A DNA stretch of 64,000 nt from Rhodomicrobium lacus (GTDB lineage Bacteria > Pseudomonadota > Alphaproteobacteria > Rhizobiales > Rhodomicrobiaceae): contig NZ_RZNF01000002.1 of assembly GCF_003992725.1 (NCBI RefSeq), forward strand, positions 248,001 through 312,000. Direction: 5' to 3'. Below the pieces are notes generated by a model, which worked only from the letters and a program-made list of their open reading frames with translations, ran no database searches and was not told the origin of the DNA. The translations under genes and the position numbers were made by a program. Each line of letters opens with the position of its first letter. Within the stretch, counting starts at the first letter, position 1. This document shows, in pieces, positions 18,244 through 26,640 of the stretch.

Positions 18244-18954
18244 CTACTCGCGCGCCGAGCCGACGATGAACACCACGAGATTTTTCGGGCCGTGAGCGCC
18301 CTTCACGATGGTCTGCTCGATGTCGGCGGTGCGCGACGCGCCGCTGATGAGGTTGACCGTGCGGGGCATGACGCCTGCACCATAGACGCCGCGCAACTTC
18401 GTCCAGCATTCCTCATAGGAGCCGAAGACGTCGCCCGCGTCGATCAGCACGAAATGGTGCTCGGGCAGGAAGTTGAGTGTCGAAGGGTTGTCCGGCCCGG
18501 ACGCAAGGAACAGCGTTCCTGTTTCCGCAGCGCCTGCGAAGGCATGGCTCAAGCCGATCGGGTCGGTCGCCTCCGCCGCGCCGCCGAGGATTTCGAGCAG
18601 ACCGGGCTCGGCCTCGAACGTCCTGAAGAACGGATCGCTGCCAAGGCGCACGCGGCTTGGCAGATTGCGTTCGCGAAGCGCCGCCGCGACCGCTTCGGGC
18701 ACGCCCTTGTAGGTGCGGACGCGGACGACGCCGGTGCCGCCGTTTTCGAGCGTGGTCTGGAATTGCTTCACGAGTTCCGGCTTCGTGCCTCTGGCTCGCT
18801 CCGGAATGAGGTTGGCGGCGGGATTGCGAAGCCTCGTCTGCACCACGCCGCGCCGCCCCGGCTCGTCGCCGCGCACGCCAAGCCCCTTGCGGACGCGCGC
18901 CATGATCGCGTCGCGCGCGCTCCCCGTCTCCCCAGCCGAGATTTTTTCAGCCAT
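18244..18954 (-). CDS. lutC: Lactate utilisation protein C (LUD domain)
   Basis: 236 aa with a LUD domain. The C-terminal half has the family pattern GTLFLASGPDNPSTLNFLPEHHFVLIDAGDVFGSYEE and ISGASRTADIEQTIVKGAHGP. LutC works with LutA and LutB in L-lactate oxidation to pyruvate. It overlaps the end of lutB by 8 bases. No lutA follows: downstream lies 336 bases of spacer and a convergent gene. Confidence 0.9.
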   Translation of the reverse strand: MAEKISAGETGSARDAIMARVRKGLGVRGDEPGRRGVVQTRLRNPAANLIPERARGTKPELVKQFQTTLENGGTGVVRVRTYKGVPEAVAAALRERNLPSRVRLGSDPFFRTFEAEPGLLEILGGAAEATDPIGLSHAFAGAAETGTLFLASGPDNPSTLNFLPEHHFVLIDAGDVFGSYEECWTKLRGVYGAGVMPRTVNLISGASRTADIEQTIVKGAHGPKNLVVFIVGSARE

Positions 18955-20389
18955 GATGCAGCCTTTCGAGACGCTGCTTTTCCTGTTCCCGCGCTTGCCA
19001 CTGCACGAGGAAGGGGCGCGAGGCGGGTTTCGGCATCGCGCGGAAAGCGGTCCAGCCCTTCGTCAACGGCAATTTCGTCAGCATCGAGCGAGGAATGAGC
19101 GAGAACAGACGCCCCTGCGCCGCTGTTGCGAGCCGATAGAAACCCGCCCGCTTCGCGAGGAAGGCCCAGGCCCTGAGCGCGAGCTTCGGCGCGGCGAGCG
19201 CGGACTGCTGGGCGAAATCGCGTTCGCGCCAGTGACGCATCATCTTCGGCAAGGGGATATGCATCGGACAGACAGCCTGACAGCGCCCGCAAAAAGTGGA
19301 GGCGTTCGGCAGATGTGCTGCGTCATGGATGCCTGCAAGATGCGGCGTCAACACCGCGCCCATCGGGCCGGGATAGACGGAACCATAGGCATGGCCGCCG
19401 ACCGCACCATATACCGGGCAGTGGTTGAGGCAGGCTCCGCAGCGGATGCAGCGCAGCATGTCCTGAAAATCGGTGCCGAGCATCTCCGAGCGGCCATTGT
19501 CGAGCAGCACGACGTGATAGGCGTCGGGGCCGTCCGGATCCTGGTCGCGGCGCGGCCCGGTGGAAAACGTGGTGTAGCTCGTCATTTCCTGCCCCGTGGC
19601 GGAGCGGGCGAGCACGCGCAGGATGGTGGATGCGTCTTCGAGCGTCGGCACGAGCTTCTCGATGCTCGCGACCACGATATGCGTGCGCGGCAGAAGCTGG
19701 GTCAGGTCGCCGTTGCCTTCGTTCGTCACGATGACGGAACTGCCCGTTTCCGCGATGAGGAAATTCGCGCCCGTGATCCCGACGTCGGCGGCGAGAAACT
19801 TCTGGCGGAGCACCGTTCGCGCCTCGCCTACAAGGTCCACGATCTCCGACAGATCCCGCTCTGGCGGCAGGTCTGAATGCGCGGAGCGGAAGTCGCCCTC
19901 GATCTGGTCGCGGTTCAGATGCACGGCCGGCGCGATGATATGGCTCGGCGTTTCGCCCCTCAGCTGGATGATGTATTCGCCGAGGTCGGTTTCCACGGGC
20001 CGAATGTTCGCCGCTTCGAGCGCGGGGTTCAGGCCGATCTCCTCCGACACCATGGACTTGCCCTTGGTGACGGTCTTCGCGCCCGCTTCGCGGCAGATGG
20101 CGAGCACGATGTCGCGGGCCTCGGCGGCATCCCGCGCCCAATGGACGTGGCCGCCCGAGGCCAGCACGCGGCGCTCGTATTCTTCCAGATAAATATCGAG
20201 GTGGCCGATGACGTGCGTCTTGATGGCCGTTGCTTCGTCGCGCAGCGCGTCGAACTCTGGTAACGCCGCGCGAGCGGCTGCGCGCTTCAGGATGAAGCCC
20301 GTTTTGACGTTGCCCAGCGCGCGTTGAAGGCGGGAATCGGTGAGCGCGCGCGCCGCGTTCTCCCTGAAATGCAGGCTCGTTTGTTCCAT
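18947..20389 (-). CDS. lutB: Iron-sulfur lactate oxidation protein B (LutB/LldF family)
   Basis: 480 aa. An N-terminal LUD-type domain contains EVGLNPALEAANIRPVETDLGEY-like sequence near 100. The two [4Fe-4S] ferredoxin motifs are CIRCGACLNHCPVYG near 312 and CGRCQAVCPMHIP near 362, followed by a DUF3390-like tail. LutB carries electrons in lactate oxidation. The start is placed at MEQTSLHF; 18 further in-frame codons upstream are possible. It forms an operon with lutC. Confidence 0.92.
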   Translation of the reverse strand: MEQTSLHFRENAARALTDSRLQRALGNVKTGFILKRAAARAALPEFDALRDEATAIKTHVIGHLDIYLEEYERRVLASGGHVHWARDAAEARDIVLAICREAGAKTVTKGKSMVSEEIGLNPALEAANIRPVETDLGEYIIQLRGETPSHIIAPAVHLNRDQIEGDFRSAHSDLPPERDLSEIVDLVGEARTVLRQKFLAADVGITGANFLIAETGSSVIVTNEGNGDLTQLLPRTHIVVASIEKLVPTLEDASTILRVLARSATGQEMTSYTTFSTGPRRDQDPDGPDAYHVVLLDNGRSEMLGTDFQDMLRCIRCGACLNHCPVYGAVGGHAYGSVYPGPMGAVLTPHLAGIHDAAHLPNASTFCGRCQAVCPMHIPLPKMMRHWRERDFAQQSALAAPKLALRAWAFLAKRAGFYRLATAAQGRLFSLIPRSMLTKLPLTKGWTAFRAMPKPASRPFLVQWQAREQEKQRLERLHHG

Positions 20390-20589
20390 GACGACCGTGG
20401 ATATGCGCCCATAACGACGAAACGCGCAAGCGCGGCAAGACATATCTGTCTAAGGCTCGATCAATTTTCCTTATCCATGCGGGCACGGCATTGCCGCCAG
20501 TCGGGCGAGCTTTGTGGTCATGCCGGAACATTTCAACCTTTGCGAGCTTCTCCCGGGGAACTTACCGAACGAACGAGGCAATATCCGCC

Positions 20590-21180
20590 ATGAGCGACAA
20601 ATACGCAGCAAAGCACGTCGTCCGCGCCCCCGAAGCGCAACCGCATCTCGATCTGGACAAGGGGCAGGAGACACAACCCTGGGGCACGCTGACGGACCTT
20701 CCCATCGCGCTCGGGGAGAATGTGCGCGCGCAGAGCATCGAGACCTTGAATCAGGTGCTGGCCGACACGATCACGCTGCGCGACATGTACAAGAAGCATC
20801 ATTGGCAGGTGAGCGGCCCCACCTTCTACCAGCTCCATCTGCTTTTCGATAAGCACTATGGCGAGCAGAACGAGCTTGTCGACACCATCGCAGAGCGCAT
20901 CAGCGGGCTTGGGGGCGTGCAGGTGGCGATGGCGCCCGACGTGGCCGAAATGACGATGATCCGCCGTCCGCCCAAGGGGCGCGAGAACCCCGCGAAACAG
21001 ATATCGCGTTTGCTGGAAGCGCACCGGCACATTCTTGCGGAAGCTCGCGAGGGGGCGAAAATTGCCGCCGAATCGGGTGACGACGGCACGAACGACCTGC
21101 TCGTCAGCGACCTGATACGCCTGCATGAACAGCAGGTGTGGTTCCTGTCCGAGCATCTCGTGGCGGCACGCCTCGACTAG
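20590..21180 (+). CDS. dps: Dps family DNA-binding ferritin-like protein
   Basis: 196 aa. The four-helix Dps core carries the inter-subunit ferroxidase signature KKHHWQVSGPTFYQLHLLFDKHYGEQNELVDTIAERI (helices A/B) from about residue 70. Dps oxidises ferrous iron with peroxide, stores it and protects DNA. A long N-terminal tail (about 45 residues, His/Lys-containing) could bind DNA. The start at ATG 20590 was chosen on similarity. The TAG stop is part of the repeat that follows immediately. Confidence 0.93.
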   Translation: MSDKYAAKHVVRAPEAQPHLDLDKGQETQPWGTLTDLPIALGENVRAQSIETLNQVLADTITLRDMYKKHHWQVSGPTFYQLHLLFDKHYGEQNELVDTIAERISGLGGVQVAMAPDVAEMTMIRRPPKGRENPAKQISRLLEAHRHILAEAREGAKIAAESGDDGTNDLLVSDLIRLHEQQVWFLSEHLVAARLD

Positions 21181-21344
21181 TGGTCCGATTCCGACATTTG
21201 CATCCGTTTGCAGCATGCTTGCGAGCAAATGTCGGAATCGAAAAGACCACTAGCAACATCATGATTCTAGTGGAGCTTTTGAATTTGACATTTGAGCGAG
21301 AGCGCGCAGCCACCGGGACTCAAATGTCAAATTCGCTCCACTAG
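21177..21344. repeat. Double-hairpin repeat, copy 2 (168 bp)
   Basis: Same family as 12634-12799. It is CTAG-bounded with two hairpins. Arms of the first: TGGTCCGATTCCGACATTTGC against GCAAATGTCGGAATCG...GACCA. Arms of the second: CTAGTGGAG...GAATTTGACATTTGAG against CTCAAATGTCAAATTCG...CTCCACTAG. The opening CTAG contains the Dps stop codon. Better preserved than copy 1. Confidence 0.88.
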
Positions 21345-21352
21345 AGTCGCAT

Positions 21353-21379
21353 CCGATCAGGTCGATCAAGTCTGATCGG
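21353..21379 (-). repeat. GATCAG hairpin directly after mog
   Basis: 8-bp arms CCGATCAG/CTGATCGG with an 11-base loop, one base beyond the mog stop codon. It has no T-run, so it is either a weak 3' stabilising hairpin or a member of the GATCAG palindrome family. Confidence 0.5.
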
Positions 21380-21380
21380 T

Positions 21381-21902
21381 TCAGCGCGGGCGAAAGGCGG
21401 CACATACGTCGGCGTTCGTTTCGAGGCGACCGCCGCCGATGAGATCGATGCAATACGGGATCGCCGGCATGACAGCGCGAAGACAGACGTCGATGGCGGC
21501 GGGCTTGCCGGGCAGATTTACGATCAGCGTTCGCCCGCGAATCCCGGCGGTCTGCCGCGAAAGGATCGCCGTCGGCACCGCGTTCAGGCTCTCGCGGCGC
21601 ATCAGTTCGCTGAATCCCGGAAGCATTCTCTCGCACACGGCGGCTGTCGCTTCCGGCGTGACGTCGCGCGGAGCGGGGCCGGTGCCGCCCGTGGTGACGA
21701 CGAGCGCGCACCCGTCGTCGTCGGCAAGCGCCCGCAGCACCGCCTCGATGTGCGGTTGCTCGTCGGCAACGAGACGCCTTTCGGGCCGCCATGGCGAGAC
21801 GAGCGCGCGCGACATCCAAGCCTCGATTGCCGGACCGCCTTCGTCGCGATAGACGCCTTGTGATGCCCTGTCAGAAACGGTGACGATGCCGATAGGAATC
21901 AT
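21381..21902 (-). CDS. mog: Molybdopterin adenylyltransferase (MogA/MoaB fold)
   Basis: 173 aa. A MoaB/Mog-type domain: IGIVTVSDRASQGVYRDEGGPAI at the N-terminus, LVVTTGGTGPAPRDVTPEAT near 72-91, and LPGKPAAIDVCLRAVMPAIPY near 138. It activates molybdopterin by adenylation before Mo insertion. The start is at MIPIGIVTV with GGGGAG seven bases upstream. It is divergent from moaE across a 94-base gap. Confidence 0.9.
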   Translation of the reverse strand: MIPIGIVTVSDRASQGVYRDEGGPAIEAWMSRALVSPWRPERRLVADEQPHIEAVLRALADDDGCALVVTTGGTGPAPRDVTPEATAAVCERMLPGFSELMRRESLNAVPTAILSRQTAGIRGRTLIVNLPGKPAAIDVCLRAVMPAIPYCIDLIGGGRLETNADVCAAFRPR

Positions 21903-21996
21903 AGGCTGTCTCCCCGGTAGTGGCCGATTGCCGATCCTATATAAGGCTTCCAGGAGCCGTCCGCACCTGCGCGCGGTTCCTTGGTCAGGAGGCCAG

Positions 21997-22434
21997 ATGA
22001 TCCGGGTACAGAGCGACGCGTTCGATCCGGGCGAGGAAATCTCCCACCTCGCCCGCGCCGGTGGTACGGGTGCCATCGCAACCTTCGTCGGTCTCGTTCG
22101 CGACGAAGGCGGCACGCTTTTCGCACTGACGCTCGAACACTATCCGGGGATGACGGAGCGCGCGCTTTCTTTACTCGAAGCGGAGGCGAGGGGGCGCTGG
22201 TCGCTTTCCGATGTTCGCATCGTGCATCGCGTGGGCCGCATGATGCCCGGCGAAATCATCGTCTTTGTGGGGGTGGCGGCACGGCATCGCGCGGAAGCGT
22301 TCGCGGCCTGCGAATTCCTGATCGACAGGCTTAAGACCGACGCGCCGTTCTGGAAATTCGAGGAAGGAAACGAGGGCGGGCGCTGGGTGGATGCGCACCA
22401 GACCGACGATGCCCGCGCCGACCGTTGGCGATGA
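21997..22434 (+). CDS. moaE: Molybdopterin synthase catalytic subunit MoaE
   Basis: 145 aa. Family stretches: TGAIATFVGLVRDEGG near 30, LEHYPGMTERAL near 48-60, the HRVGRMMPGEIIVFVGVAARHRAEAF core near 81-105 and the Lys-containing FWKFEEG near 125. It transfers sulfur from MoaD thiocarboxylate to precursor Z. An AGGAGG is seen before the ATG. MoaD is not in the window. Confidence 0.94.
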   Translation: MIRVQSDAFDPGEEISHLARAGGTGAIATFVGLVRDEGGTLFALTLEHYPGMTERALSLLEAEARGRWSLSDVRIVHRVGRMMPGEIIVFVGVAARHRAEAFAACEFLIDRLKTDAPFWKFEEGNEGGRWVDAHQTDDARADRWR

Positions 22435-22491
22435 CACATGGAGCCGGCCTTATCGAAGCCACGTCCTGAAACATCAGAAGAAACAGGAGAG

Positions 22492-22567
22492 TGGCTCCCC
22501 GGGCCGGACTCGAACCAGCGACCCAGCGGTTAACAGCCGCTTGCTCTACCGACTGAGCTACCGGGGA
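22492..22567 (-). tRNA. tRNA-Asn (GTT)
   Basis: 76 nt with CCA encoded. The acceptor stem is TCCCCGG/CCGGGGA with discriminator G. The anticodon stem AGCGG/CCGCT encloses the loop CTGTTAA, giving anticodon GTT. The T-arm GGTTCGAGTCC is standard. It is antisense to its neighbours, between moaE and the GT61 gene. Confidence 0.97.
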
Positions 22568-22810
22568 ATAGCGAACAGCGCGAGTGGCGTCCGCATTTCG
22601 TTTACATAACACATGATGCCGGTCGCACAAGCACATTTTCCGGTTTTGGGGCGGGAATTTCCAGCCATCGCCAGAAGGGTGTCGGATAAGGCGGGGGCGG
22701 CGGGAGCCTGGACGGTGCCTGCGTGTCTTCAAAGGCGCGGGGTTCCCCGGAAATCGCTTGCGCGCCAGTGGCCTTATGCTTATGCACGCGAAAAATGCGG
22801 AGCCCGAACG

Positions 22811-24025
22811 ATGGTATCCCTTCAATATAAGGGCCGGATACACCGTGGAAAATTCACGGCGCGAAGCCTGCGTTACATCCTGTCCGATCAGGCCGCGCGG
22901 CTTTTCCCGGCGCTCCAGCGTCGCTGGCTGCTTCCTGTCGAGCCGGTACCCATCGGGGATGTGGCGTCCGGCGATATCGCTCTGCCGTCGGTCCGCGTCG
23001 AGGCCCCGCTGCCGGATGTGCACCGGACGCTTGGCCTCGTTCCACCGTCACCGCTGCAACTGACCGACCACATTTATACGCTCGATGATGTCATCGTGAC
23101 CGGCTGGGCGGGCGCGATGATCAAGGATGGCCTGCTGCTCACCGTTCGGCCGCGGCACAATTGGGTAAGCGGCCTTCGCGCGCGTCCGCACCGCATGCGC
23201 GCCCTGTCGGCCGAGCGCCCGTGGTTCAACCTGATGACGCCCGTGCCGGCGCGCGGCCACATCTTCCACTGGCTTTGCAATTACATCCTGCCGTTGCTCG
23301 CCTACCTCGAAAGCGGAAGGGCAGCGGAGAAGCCGGGACTTCTCGTCAACGCGACTCCGAGCCCGTTTCAGGACCGCACCTTGGCATATCTGAAGGAGCG
23401 TTACGGCATCGGCGTTGTCGAGGCTCTCGGCCCCGCCGACGCGGCGACCGTGCCGCGCCTTCTGGCGGACGTGCCTGTGCCCCATAATCCGCGCGGATTA
23501 CAGTCGCCATTGGCACTTGCGCTGCTTGACGATCTCGGACGTTTCGTGGCTGGCGGCTCGCAGCGGCCGGACGATCCGAAGCGCCTTTATATCAGCCGCA
23601 ACGATGCGCGTCTGCGGCGCGTGCTCAACGAGGAGCAACTGTTGCCGATTCTGCAAGCCTTCGGTTTCGAGCGTTTGGTGCTCGGCAAGCTCCCCATCGA
23701 GCGCCAGGTGGCGCTGTTCCGCAATGCAGAGGCGATCGTCGCGCCGCACGGCGCGGGGCTCGCGCATATCGCCTGGGCGAAGCCGGGAACGAAGGTTCGG
23801 GAGTTTTTTCCCGATCTCGATGCGCACGGGCGGCGCGTCAAGAACGCGAGCTACGATTTCTGGCTCATGTCGCAGCTCGTCGGGCACGACTACGCGGTCT
23901 GTCTCGCCGGGCCTGTCGAGAACAGAAGGGACGGTTTCCGGATCAGGGAGACGCTTCTGTCCGACATTCTTGCAAGCGCCGCGGCAGAACCTTTCAGCGA
24001 AGCCGTCGAAGCAGCGCCGTCCTGA
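22811..24025 (+). CDS. Glycosyltransferase family 61 protein
   Basis: 404 aa from ATG 22811 (CGGAG eight bases upstream; an in-frame extension to 22613 is less likely). The C-terminal half shows GT61 features: FHWLCNYILPLL near 157, the KRLYISRNDARLRRVLNEEQLLPIL segment near 260-284 and the strongly conserved IVAPHGAGLAHIAWAKPGTKVREFFP near 310-335. The family transfers sugars in extracellular polysaccharide or glycan synthesis. The stop overlaps the next start by one base (TGATG). Confidence 0.85.
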   Translation: MVSLQYKGRIHRGKFTARSLRYILSDQAARLFPALQRRWLLPVEPVPIGDVASGDIALPSVRVEAPLPDVHRTLGLVPPSPLQLTDHIYTLDDVIVTGWAGAMIKDGLLLTVRPRHNWVSGLRARPHRMRALSAERPWFNLMTPVPARGHIFHWLCNYILPLLAYLESGRAAEKPGLLVNATPSPFQDRTLAYLKERYGIGVVEALGPADAATVPRLLADVPVPHNPRGLQSPLALALLDDLGRFVAGGSQRPDDPKRLYISRNDARLRRVLNEEQLLPILQAFGFERLVLGKLPIERQVALFRNAEAIVAPHGAGLAHIAWAKPGTKVREFFPDLDAHGRRVKNASYDFWLMSQLVGHDYAVCLAGPVENRRDGFRIRETLLSDILASAAAEPFSEAVEAAPS

Positions 24026-24669
24026 TGCATTTCATCCGCTCCGACGAGGATCTCGCAGGGCACATCGAAGAGCTTGTGCGTGCGCACCCTGTCTTCGCGC
24101 CGCTCCGGGAATCGGCGGGCGTCGTCCCCGTGCGCTGGCTGGACCGGGGCTTCAGGGGCCTCGTCTTCGTCATCACCGGGCAGCAGATTTCGGTGGCGGC
24201 GGGCAGGGCGATCTACGGCAGGCTTGAGGGCGCGCTGGGCGATATCACCGCCGAGACGCTCGCCGCGGCGGACGACACGATCTTGCGCGAAGCGGGGTAT
24301 TCGAGGCCCAAGATGCGCACGTTGCGCGCGCTTCAGGAGGCGGCGCTTTCCGGTGGCCTCGACCTTGCCGCCATCGAAGCCATGGACGCCGGGCGCGCCA
24401 TCGTCGAGCTTTCGGCGATCAAGGGCATCGGGCCCTGGACGGCCGAAGTCTATCTGCTGTTCGCGGCAGGACACCCCGATATTTTCCCGGCGGCCGATGT
24501 TGCGCTGCAGGAATCGATGCGGCTCGCGTTCGACCTCCCCGCGCGGCCTTCGACACGGGCGCTGCGCGAGATTTCGGATGCGTGGACGCCGTGGCGCAGC
24601 GCCGCCGCCCGGCTTCTATGGGCGTATTACAAGGTCCGCAAGGGCGGGAAGCTCGTCACGCCGGTTTAG
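24025..24669 (+). CDS. DNA-3-methyladenine glycosylase II (AlkA/HhH-GPD)
   Basis: 214 aa. The helix-hairpin-helix motif LSAIKGIGPWTAEVYLLF is at 129-146, and the catalytic Asp of the GPD segment lies at 158 (FPAADVAL). The enzyme excises alkylated bases. It lacks the N-terminal TATA-like domain of E. coli AlkA, as many short homologues do. Translationally coupled to the GT61 gene. Confidence 0.9.
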   Translation: MHFIRSDEDLAGHIEELVRAHPVFAPLRESAGVVPVRWLDRGFRGLVFVITGQQISVAAGRAIYGRLEGALGDITAETLAAADDTILREAGYSRPKMRTLRALQEAALSGGLDLAAIEAMDAGRAIVELSAIKGIGPWTAEVYLLFAAGHPDIFPAADVALQESMRLAFDLPARPSTRALREISDAWTPWRSAAARLLWAYYKVRKGGKLVTPV

Positions 24670-24721
24670 CGCGTCGTTTGGCCAGGACGGAGCGGCTTTC
24701 ATGAGAATCGAGCACGCAGCA

Positions 24722-24747
24722 AAAAGGCCGGGTTTCCCCGGCCTTTT
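24722..24747. terminator. Bidirectional rho-independent terminator
   Basis: 11-bp stem AAAAGGCCGGG/CCCGGCCTTTT with a TTTC loop, A-rich on one side and T-rich on the other. It lies between the convergent AlkA and porin-like genes and can serve both. Confidence 0.9.
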
Positions 24748-24776
24748 CGGAAGTTCGGAAGGGGTCGCGGAAGCGA

Positions 24777-25601
24777 CTAGTACGTAACCTTCGCGGTTGC
24801 GACAAAAGCCGAACCGGCCTGGGCATAAGACGTGTCTGCACCGCCCGGGGCCTCACCCTTATCGAGGGTTGTGTTCCAGTAGCGGAAGTCGACCGAGAAC
24901 GCCTTGTAAGCGGCCGTCAAACCGACGTTGCCATAGGTGTAGTCATTGAGACCGTACTTAGTTTCTTCGTCGAAGAACTGATGGCCAACGGTGCCGCTCA
25001 GCGTGAAATCGACGTCGGCATACTTGTAGACCGGCTTCGACAGCGTGCCTTCAACGGCCCACGCGCCACCGACCTCGCCCGTGTAGTCCGGCGAATAGTA
25101 AGCCGTGACACCGGCCGTCAGATCGCTCCAGATGGTCTTGCTGGCGCCAGCCTTGATCTCAACGAAGTTGAGGTCGGCGGTACCCTTCAACTGGTTCGGG
25201 TAGTTGTACGTGATGACGCCGAAGTCGAAGGTGATGCCGTTCCACACCGGCTTGACGCCCGCGTAAAAGTCGACTTCGAGGTTCGAGTCGACCTGCAAAT
25301 TGTTATTATACCTGGAATCGAAGTTCACGCCGGAAAGTGCCGTGCCGGCATAGAAGATGCCATAGGACACGTCAGCGCCGCCCTGGAACGTCGCATCGCG
25401 ACGGTTCTGCGAGATGCCGCGGAACTGGTAGTCGGTCGTGACGCCGGCCCAGACCGACCACGTGAACGGGTTGACCGCAACCGGGCCATCCTTCAGGCCG
25501 CCGCTGTACAGGTCGGCCGACATCGCCGTCGTTGTAGTAAGAGCAAGCGCCGCGCCAGCCAGCAAGCCCGCCCCAATTTTCGAAACACCCCCAAGTGCCA
25601 C
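24777..25601 (-). CDS. TorF/Gcw_chp family outer membrane protein
   Basis: 274 aa. A signal peptide (cleavage after TTTTAMSA near 28) precedes a beta-rich, aromatic-ending protein. The family pattern FTWSVWAGVTTDYQFRGISQNRRDATFQGGADVSYG lies near 46-80, there are many alternating strands, and the C-terminal residue is Tyr (ATAKVTY), typical of outer-membrane beta-barrels. Family members (TIGR02001) are putative porins of unknown cargo. The start is GTG at 25601, with GGAG ten bases upstream. Confidence 0.88.
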   Translation of the reverse strand: MALGGVSKIGAGLLAGAALALTTTTAMSADLYSGGLKDGPVAVNPFTWSVWAGVTTDYQFRGISQNRRDATFQGGADVSYGIFYAGTALSGVNFDSRYNNNLQVDSNLEVDFYAGVKPVWNGITFDFGVITYNYPNQLKGTADLNFVEIKAGASKTIWSDLTAGVTAYYSPDYTGEVGGAWAVEGTLSKPVYKYADVDFTLSGTVGHQFFDEETKYGLNDYTYGNVGLTAAYKAFSVDFRYWNTTLDKGEAPGGADTSYAQAGSAFVATAKVTY

Positions 25602-25893
25602 TTTATATACACTCCGTCTCTAATTGCCCATATGCACCCAGCTGAACTATTGCGCGGCTATAGGGCGGTCGCAACGACGAGATAACGACTCCTTGTTCGA
25701 AGCTCTCCGAGAGTTGCAATTGTGTGACGATGCCTATATTTTCACCAGCTTCACCGGAGCAGTGAGGGCTCGTGCCTAGAATTTACGCACCGAGGTTTGA
25801 TCTAAACCGGCGCAAGGCAACGGAAATTTCTATTTAATGACGCTGATTGCGGGTCAGCGGCATGCTTGTCCTGCCGGAGAAAGACGAATCTCG

Positions 25894-26571
25894 ATGAGCG
25901 ACTGGATCGGCCGATTCCCGGCCCTCGAAGAAGTTCCTGCGACCCTTCGCGCGCGGCTCCTGAATGAGAGTCGGCTTGTGGCCCTGCCTGAAGGCACGCG
26001 CATTTTCGGCCCGGGTCAGGCGCCGTCCAGCTTTCTGATCCTGTTGAGCGGCAGCGTCCGCGTTCAGCAGGTTTCGGAAAACGGGCGCGAAATCGTGCTC
26101 TATCGCATCTCGGCGGGCGAAAGCTGCGCGCTGACGACGGCCTGCATTCTCGGTTATGAGGATTACCGCGCCGAGGCTGTCGCCGAGACCGACGTGGAAG
26201 CCGTCGCCACGCCGCGCGCGACGTTCGAGGATCTCATCGCCCTGTCGGCTCCGTTCCGACGCTTCGTCTTCAAGACCTTCAGCGACCGCATCACCGACCT
26301 GTTCCGTATCATCGACGAGATTGCCTTCTCGCGGGTCGACATCAGGCTCGCGCAGAAGCTTGCACAGCTTCGCAATGCGAATGGCGACGTCGAGGCGACG
26401 CATCAGCAACTCGCGACCGAACTCGGCACGGCGCGCGAGGTGGTCAGCCGACAATTGCAGGAATTCCAGCGCCGGGGCTGGCTCAAGATCGGGCGGGGGC
26501 TTGTTTCCGTTCCGGCTGACAGCGCACTTTTCGACTTCGCGCGCTCAAGCGATCACGGTTCTGTGACTTAG
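25894..26571 (+). CDS. Crp/Fnr family transcriptional regulator
   Basis: 225 aa. A cyclic-nucleotide-binding-like beta-roll (about 20-130) is followed by a dimerisation helix and a Crp-type winged helix (HQQLATELGTAREVVSRQLQEFQRRGWL, about 171-198). The N-terminal Cys cluster of Fnr is absent, so it does not look like an iron-sulfur oxygen sensor. Two cysteines in ESCALTTACIL (about 83-93, C-x5-C) could be redox-active. The start is uncertain: ATG 25837 is in frame with a weak GGAAA. The stop codon lies inside a 19-bp palindrome that precedes the Rieske gene. Confidence 0.88.
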   Translation: MSDWIGRFPALEEVPATLRARLLNESRLVALPEGTRIFGPGQAPSSFLILLSGSVRVQQVSENGREIVLYRISAGESCALTTACILGYEDYRAEAVAETDVEAVATPRATFEDLIALSAPFRRFVFKTFSDRITDLFRIIDEIAFSRVDIRLAQKLAQLRNANGDVEATHQQLATELGTAREVVSRQLQEFQRRGWLKIGRGLVSVPADSALFDFARSSDHGSVT

Positions 26572-26578
26572 TCACAGA
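26560..26578. promoter_or_regulatory. Palindromic operator 1 (Crp/Fnr-type)
   Basis: TCTGTGACTTAGTCACAGA is a perfect 9-1-9 palindrome. It overlaps the regulator stop codon and ends 62 bases before the Rieske start. The core GTGACTTAGTCAC recurs in reverse-complement form at 27381. TGTGA/TCACA half-sites are of Crp type but with a 5-base spacer. Confidence 0.75.
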
Positions 26579-26640
26579 CGGCAGCTCCGCACGCGCCCAC
26601 CCTTCTTTATCGGTTTCATTCGAGAAGGAGGGTCGCTCTG

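Noticed and set aside
17945-18269. Open frames between the patatin and lutC genes
   Set aside because: No initiation signals and no protein-like composition; treated as spacer.
18713-20263. Long plus-strand open frames opposite lutB and lutC
   Set aside because: They are antisense shadows in high-GC DNA: Arg/Ala/His-rich, without ribosome binding sites or domains, while the minus strand encodes clear LutB and LutC motifs.
21104-21344. Small frames within the 168-bp repeat after dps
   Set aside because: They arise from the hairpin sequence itself and are not kept in the other copy.
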